From an uncultured Oscillospiraceae bacterium (lineage in GTDB: Bacteria > Bacillota > Clostridia > Oscillospirales > Oscillospiraceae): 8,592 nt of DNA. The position numbers and the translations under genes are program-made. Positions 5,753-8,592 of the stretch are shown piece by piece; within the stretch, counting starts at the first letter, position 1; each line of letters begins with the position of its first letter. The DNA is taken from NCBI GenBank assembly GCA_944385305.1, contig CALWWS010000127.1, positions 1 through 8,592 on the forward strand. Reading direction: 5' to 3'. The notes beneath the pieces are model-generated. The model saw nothing but the letters and a program-made list of their open reading frames with translations, did no database searches and was not told the DNA's origin.

Positions 5753-6841
5753 ATGGAACAGTTTTCCCTGAAACCTGAAATTTGCTTCGGCCCAGACGCC
5801 CTGGACGTGCTGGACGGGCTGACCGGCCGGGTGATGGTGATCACCGATGAGTTTCTCGCCAAATCCGGCCTGCTGGACCGGGTGCTCTCCCATCTGAAGG
5901 GCTGCACGGCGGAGTGCTTTACCGGGGTGCGGCCCGACCCCTCCCTGGAGCTGGTGGCCCGGGGGGCCCGGGCCCTGGCCGACTTTCAGCCCCAGGCGGT
6001 GGTGGCCTTTGGGGGCGGCTCCCCCATGGACTGCGCCAAGGCCATGCTCTACTTCGGCCGGCGGCTGGGGGCGGGGGAGGGAGTGCGCTTTTACGCGGTG
6101 CCCACCACGGCGGGCACCGGGTCGGAGGTCACCTCCTTCGCCGTGCTCACCGACACGGCAAAGGGGGTGAAATACCCCCTGGTGGACAAGGCCCTGCTGC
6201 CCCACACGGCCATTCTGGACCCCGGCCTGGTGGCCGGGCTGCCCCCCGCCGTGGTGGCCGACACGGGCATGGACGTGCTGGCCCACGCCGCCGAGGCCCG
6301 GGTGGCCCGGAGGGCCACCCCCTTTTCCGACGCCCTGGCGGAGAAGGCCTTTGCCATGGCCTATCAGAACCTGCGCGCCGCCTTCGACGGGCCGGACAGG
6401 GAACAGGCCCGGGGGGAGATGCTGCTGGCCTCCAACCTGGCGGGCATCGCCTTTGACGCCGCCGGGCTGGGGATCTGCCACAGCCTGGCCCACGCCCTGG
6501 GGGGACGCTATCACGTCCCCCACGGGCGGCTCAACGCCCTGCTGCTCCCCGCCGTGATCGCCTTCAACGCCCAGGACGCCCGGGCGGCGGAGGGCTACGG
6601 GCAGCTGGCCCGGCGGTGCGGCCTGGCGGCCAATCCCCGGGCGCTGGCCGCCGCCCTCTCCCGCCTGCGCGCCGCCCTGGGCCTGCCCGACCGGCTGGCC
6701 GGCTGCGGGGTGGAGCGCTCCGCCCTGGAGGCAGACGGCCCCGCCATCGTGCAGGCCGCCCTGGGGGATCTGTGTACCCCCTCCAATCCCCGGCAGGTGA
6801 CGGGGGAGGAGCTGCGGGGCCTGCTGAGGGATCTGGCATGA
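5753..6841 (+). CDS. eutG: Iron-containing alcohol dehydrogenase, EutG/PduQ type
   Basis: A 362-residue group III alcohol dehydrogenase. In the ethanolamine pathway it would reduce acetaldehyde to ethanol with NADH, recycling NAD+. The nucleotide-binding half has FGGGSPMDCAKA (86-97) and PTTAGTGSEVTSF (117-129). The helical half carries the expected iron ligands Asp174 and His178 (GMDVLAHAAEA), His243 (ICHSLAHALGG) and His257 (VPHGRLNA). The length is slightly below that of enterobacterial EutG (about 395). No clear encapsulation peptide is visible at the N-terminus, which starts directly into the fold. The start at 5753 is preceded by AGGGGGTG (5742-5749), an imperfect site. The gene overlaps eutA by ATGA, which is the main reason to call it eutG; by sequence alone PduQ or another family member is possible. 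Confidence 0.85.
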   Translation: MEQFSLKPEICFGPDALDVLDGLTGRVMVITDEFLAKSGLLDRVLSHLKGCTAECFTGVRPDPSLELVARGARALADFQPQAVVAFGGGSPMDCAKAMLYFGRRLGAGEGVRFYAVPTTAGTGSEVTSFAVLTDTAKGVKYPLVDKALLPHTAILDPGLVAGLPPAVVADTGMDVLAHAAEARVARRATPFSDALAEKAFAMAYQNLRAAFDGPDREQARGEMLLASNLAGIAFDAAGLGICHSLAHALGGRYHVPHGRLNALLLPAVIAFNAQDARAAEGYGQLARRCGLAANPRALAAALSRLRAALGLPDRLAGCGVERSALEADGPAIVQAALGDLCTPSNPRQVTGEELRGLLRDLA

Positions 6842-8262
6842 CGGCGGAGACGCTTTTGTCGGTGGGCATCGACATCGGCACCTCCACCACCCAGCTGGTC
6901 ATCGCCCGCCTCACCCTGGAGAACCGGGCCAACCCCTTCTCCGTGCCCCGGGTGGCCATCGCCGGGCGGGAGGTGCTCTACCGCAGCGCCATCCACTTCA
7001 CCCCCCTGCGCTCCGAGACCGAGATCGACGGGGCGGGGGTGCGGGAGATTGTGGCGGAGGAGTACCGCAGGTCGGGCTATGAGAAGGGGCAGATTGCCAC
7101 GGGCGCGGTGATCATCACCGGGGAGACCGCCCGCAAGGAGAACGCCCGGGAGGTGCTCTCCAGCCTGGCGGGCTTTGCGGGGGACTTCGTGGTGGCCACC
7201 GCCGGGCCCGACCTGGAGAGCATCCTGGCCGCCCGGGGGGCGGGGGCGGACACCTGCTCCCGGGAGGAGCGGGCGGCGGTGCTCCACTGCGACATCGGGG
7301 GCGGCACCTCCAACCTGGCCCTGTACGACCGGGGGGAGCTTAAGCAGACCGGCTGCCTGGACGTGGGGGGACGGCTTATTAAAATTGACCGGGGGAGCGG
7401 GGAGATCACCTACCTCTCCCCGGTGCTCTCCCGGCTGCCCGGGGGCTGTCCCCTGCGGGTGGGCCAGCGGGCGGAGCCCCAGGCCCTCGCCCCGGTGCTG
7501 GCAGCCATGGTGAGCGCCCTGGAGCAGGCCGCGGGGCTGCGGCCCCCCGACGCCCTGCTGGAGGCCTTTCTTACCCAGGACACCCGCTGGCAGCCCGTGA
7601 AGCCCGACATCCTCTCCTTCTCCGGCGGGGTGGCCGACTGCATTTACGACCCGCCGGCGGAGGATCTGGCCTACGGGGATATGGGGGTGCTGCTGGGCCG
7701 TGCCATCCGGCAGTCCCAGGCCATGGGGCAGGTGCGCCTGCGCCGGGGGGCGGAGACCATCTGGGCCACGGTGGTGGGGGCGGGGGGCTGCTCCATGGAC
7801 GCCTCAGGCTCCACCATCTTCTACCGGGAGATGGCCTTCCCCATGAAAAACCTGCCCATCCTCAAGCTCACCGAAGCCGAGGAGCAGGGGGAGGAGGAGC
7901 AGGTGGAGCGGGCGGTGACGGACAAGCTGCGCTGGTTTGCCGACCAGGGGGGCCTGACCCAGACCGCCCTGGCCCTGCGGGGGGAGGAGAACCCGGCCTA
8001 CCCCCGGGTGGCCCGGCTGGCCCGGGGGCTTGCCCGGGGGCTGGAGCCCCTGATCCGGGCGGGCTTTGCCCCGGTGGTGGTGGTGGAGCGGGACATGGCC
8101 AAGGTGCTGGGCCAGGCCATGGCCCCCCTGATTGCCGGCCCCCTGCTCTGTCTGGACGGGGTGGGGGTGGAGAGCGGCGACTACATTGACATCGGCGCGC
8201 CGGTGGCCAATGGGGCCGTCCTGCCCGTGATGATCAAGACGCTAGTATTCAGCAAGGAGTGA
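6838..8262 (+). CDS. eutA: Ethanolamine ammonia-lyase reactivating factor EutA
   Basis: A 474-residue ATP-dependent chaperone-like protein of the ASKHA (actin/Hsp70) fold. It reactivates ethanolamine ammonia-lyase by exchanging damaged cobalamin for intact adenosylcobalamin. The phosphate-1 loop GIDIGTSTTQLV (10-21), the phosphate-2 loop CDIGGGTSNLALY (151-163) and the adenosine-side SFSGGVAD (260-267) are all intact. IITGETARKENA (92-103) and the C-terminal ESGDYIDIG (445-453) are typical of EutA, and the length equals the family norm. Its ATG shares bases with the eutG stop (ATGA at 6838-6841), with GAGGG (6826-6830) 7 bases upstream, so translation is probably coupled. The frame is open upstream inside eutG, but those codons are a shadow. 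eutB follows 4 bases after the stop, giving the usual eutA-eutB order. Confidence 0.96.
   Translation: MTAETLLSVGIDIGTSTTQLVIARLTLENRANPFSVPRVAIAGREVLYRSAIHFTPLRSETEIDGAGVREIVAEEYRRSGYEKGQIATGAVIITGETARKENAREVLSSLAGFAGDFVVATAGPDLESILAARGAGADTCSREERAAVLHCDIGGGTSNLALYDRGELKQTGCLDVGGRLIKIDRGSGEITYLSPVLSRLPGGCPLRVGQRAEPQALAPVLAAMVSALEQAAGLRPPDALLEAFLTQDTRWQPVKPDILSFSGGVADCIYDPPAEDLAYGDMGVLLGRAIRQSQAMGQVRLRRGAETIWATVVGAGGCSMDASGSTIFYREMAFPMKNLPILKLTEAEEQGEEEQVERAVTDKLRWFADQGGLTQTALALRGEENPAYPRVARLARGLARGLEPLIRAGFAPVVVVERDMAKVLGQAMAPLIAGPLLCLDGVGVESGDYIDIGAPVANGAVLPVMIKTLVFSKE
8254..8262 (+). promoter_or_regulatory. Ribosome binding site of eutB, overlapping the eutA stop
   Basis: AAGGAGTGA (8254-8262) contains AAGGAG and ends in the eutA stop TGA (8260-8262). 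It lies 4 bases before GTG 8267. It selects the GTG start of eutB and suggests tight coupling between the two genes. Confidence 0.75.
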
Positions 8263-8266
8263 TTTT

Positions 8267-8592
8267 GTGATACTCAAGACCAAGCTGCTGGGCCATGTCT
8301 ACCAGTTCAAGTCGGTGAAGGACGCCCTGGCCAAGGCCAGCGAGGAGAAGTCGGGGGACCGGCTGGCGGGCATCGCCGCGGAGAACGCGGAGGAGCGGGT
8401 GGCGGCCAAGGTGGTGGTGGCCAACCTGACCCTGGCCGACCTGCGCAACAACCCCGCCGTCCCCTACGAGGAGGACGAGGTCACCCGCATCATCCAGGAC
8501 GACGTGAACGAGAAAATTTATAACGAGATCAAGGGCTGGACGGTGGCCCGGCTGCGGGAGTGGCTGCTGGACGAGGCCAACGACGGGGAGGC
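8267..8592 (+). CDS. eutB: Ethanolamine ammonia-lyase large (alpha) subunit EutB (3' partial)
   Basis: The first 108 residues of EutB (full length about 455). With EutC it forms the adenosylcobalamin-dependent lyase that splits ethanolamine into acetaldehyde and ammonia, usually inside the eut microcompartment. Recognisable family sequence includes an N-terminal ILKTKLLGHVYQFKSVK (2-18), EEKSGDRLAGIAAE (26-39), a stretch with AEERVAAKVVVANLTLADLR (41-60), NNPAVPYEEDEVTR (61-74) and IIQDDVNEKIY (75-85). The catalytic and B12-contacting residues lie beyond the window. The start is GTG at 8267; no ATG is available in this frame upstream, and ILKTK directly after the start matches other EutB proteins. 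The frame is open to the last base, so the gene is cut by the window edge, not truncated biologically. Confidence 0.96.
   Translation, partial: MILKTKLLGHVYQFKSVKDALAKASEEKSGDRLAGIAAENAEERVAAKVVVANLTLADLRNNPAVPYEEDEVTRIIQDDVNEKIYNEIKGWTVARLREWLLDEANDGE

Noticed and set aside
3913..5907. Long reverse-strand open frame (664 codons) across the beta-CASP gene
   Set aside because: It is antisense to a gene with a complete set of catalytic motifs. Its translation is a low-complexity Gly/His/Leu/Val-rich string with no domain, as expected from GC-biased third positions in the real gene.
6616..6837. Upstream extension of eutA inside eutG
   Set aside because: The extra residues are Gly/Pro/Arg-rich shadow sequence. 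The EutA family begins at the ATG in the ATGA overlap.
1..8592. CRISPR arrays, tRNA or rRNA genes, insertion sequences, attachment sites
   Set aside because: No regularly spaced repeats, tRNA-like folds, transposase motifs or terminal inverted repeats were seen. The gene-dense single-strand layout looks like stable chromosome.

Overview
This is a GC-rich, entirely plus-strand bacterial chromosome segment. It holds seven genes, of which the first lacks its 5' end and the last its 3' end. The very high GC content, the strong AAGGAGG-type ribosome binding sites, the U-tailed hairpin terminators and the mix of an AlgI/DHHW pair with a Gram-positive-style eut locus suggest a high-GC anaerobic Firmicute of the Clostridia, for example an Oscillospiraceae gut commensal related to Flavonifractor or Lawsonibacter. 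This taxonomic placement is inference from composition and gene content; the window has no phylogenetic marker such as rRNA.

Layout. (1) 2-2065: the 3' part of an AlgI-like membrane-bound O-acyltransferase, then a DHHW-family (AlgJ/AlgX-like) extracytoplasmic protein. Together they form an O-acetylation module for a surface or exported polysaccharide. (2) 2066-3690: an intergenic stretch with three iterations of a CGGCGG(G)AA motif and a plausible sigma-A promoter, then a monocistronic pyruvate kinase closed by a 15-bp perfect hairpin terminator. (3) 3743-3964: a 73-residue protein of unknown function with a good ribosome binding site. Its last codons contain a near-consensus promoter (TTTACA-17-TAAAAT) that should drive the next gene. 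(4) 3991-5586: a beta-CASP metallo-beta-lactamase-fold RNA nuclease-like protein, followed by a strong intrinsic terminator. (5) 5753 to the window end: the start of an ethanolamine-utilisation (eut) locus, with an iron-dependent alcohol dehydrogenase (eutG-type), eutA overlapping it by ATGA, and the first 108 codons of eutB starting at GTG.

Functional links. The MBOAT protein would pass acetyl groups across the membrane to the DHHW protein. EutB, with EutC expected downstream, is the coenzyme-B12-dependent ethanolamine ammonia-lyase. EutA reactivates it when the cofactor is damaged, and EutG would reduce the acetaldehyde product to ethanol and regenerate NAD+. Pyruvate kinase, the small protein and the nuclease are separate transcription units with no evident link to either module.

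I do not see a clearly novel system. The least explained items are the 73-residue protein with its embedded promoter, the iterated motif upstream of pyk, the C-terminal tail of the beta-CASP protein, and the apparent absence of the usual EutVW/ANTAR-type leader in front of eutG.
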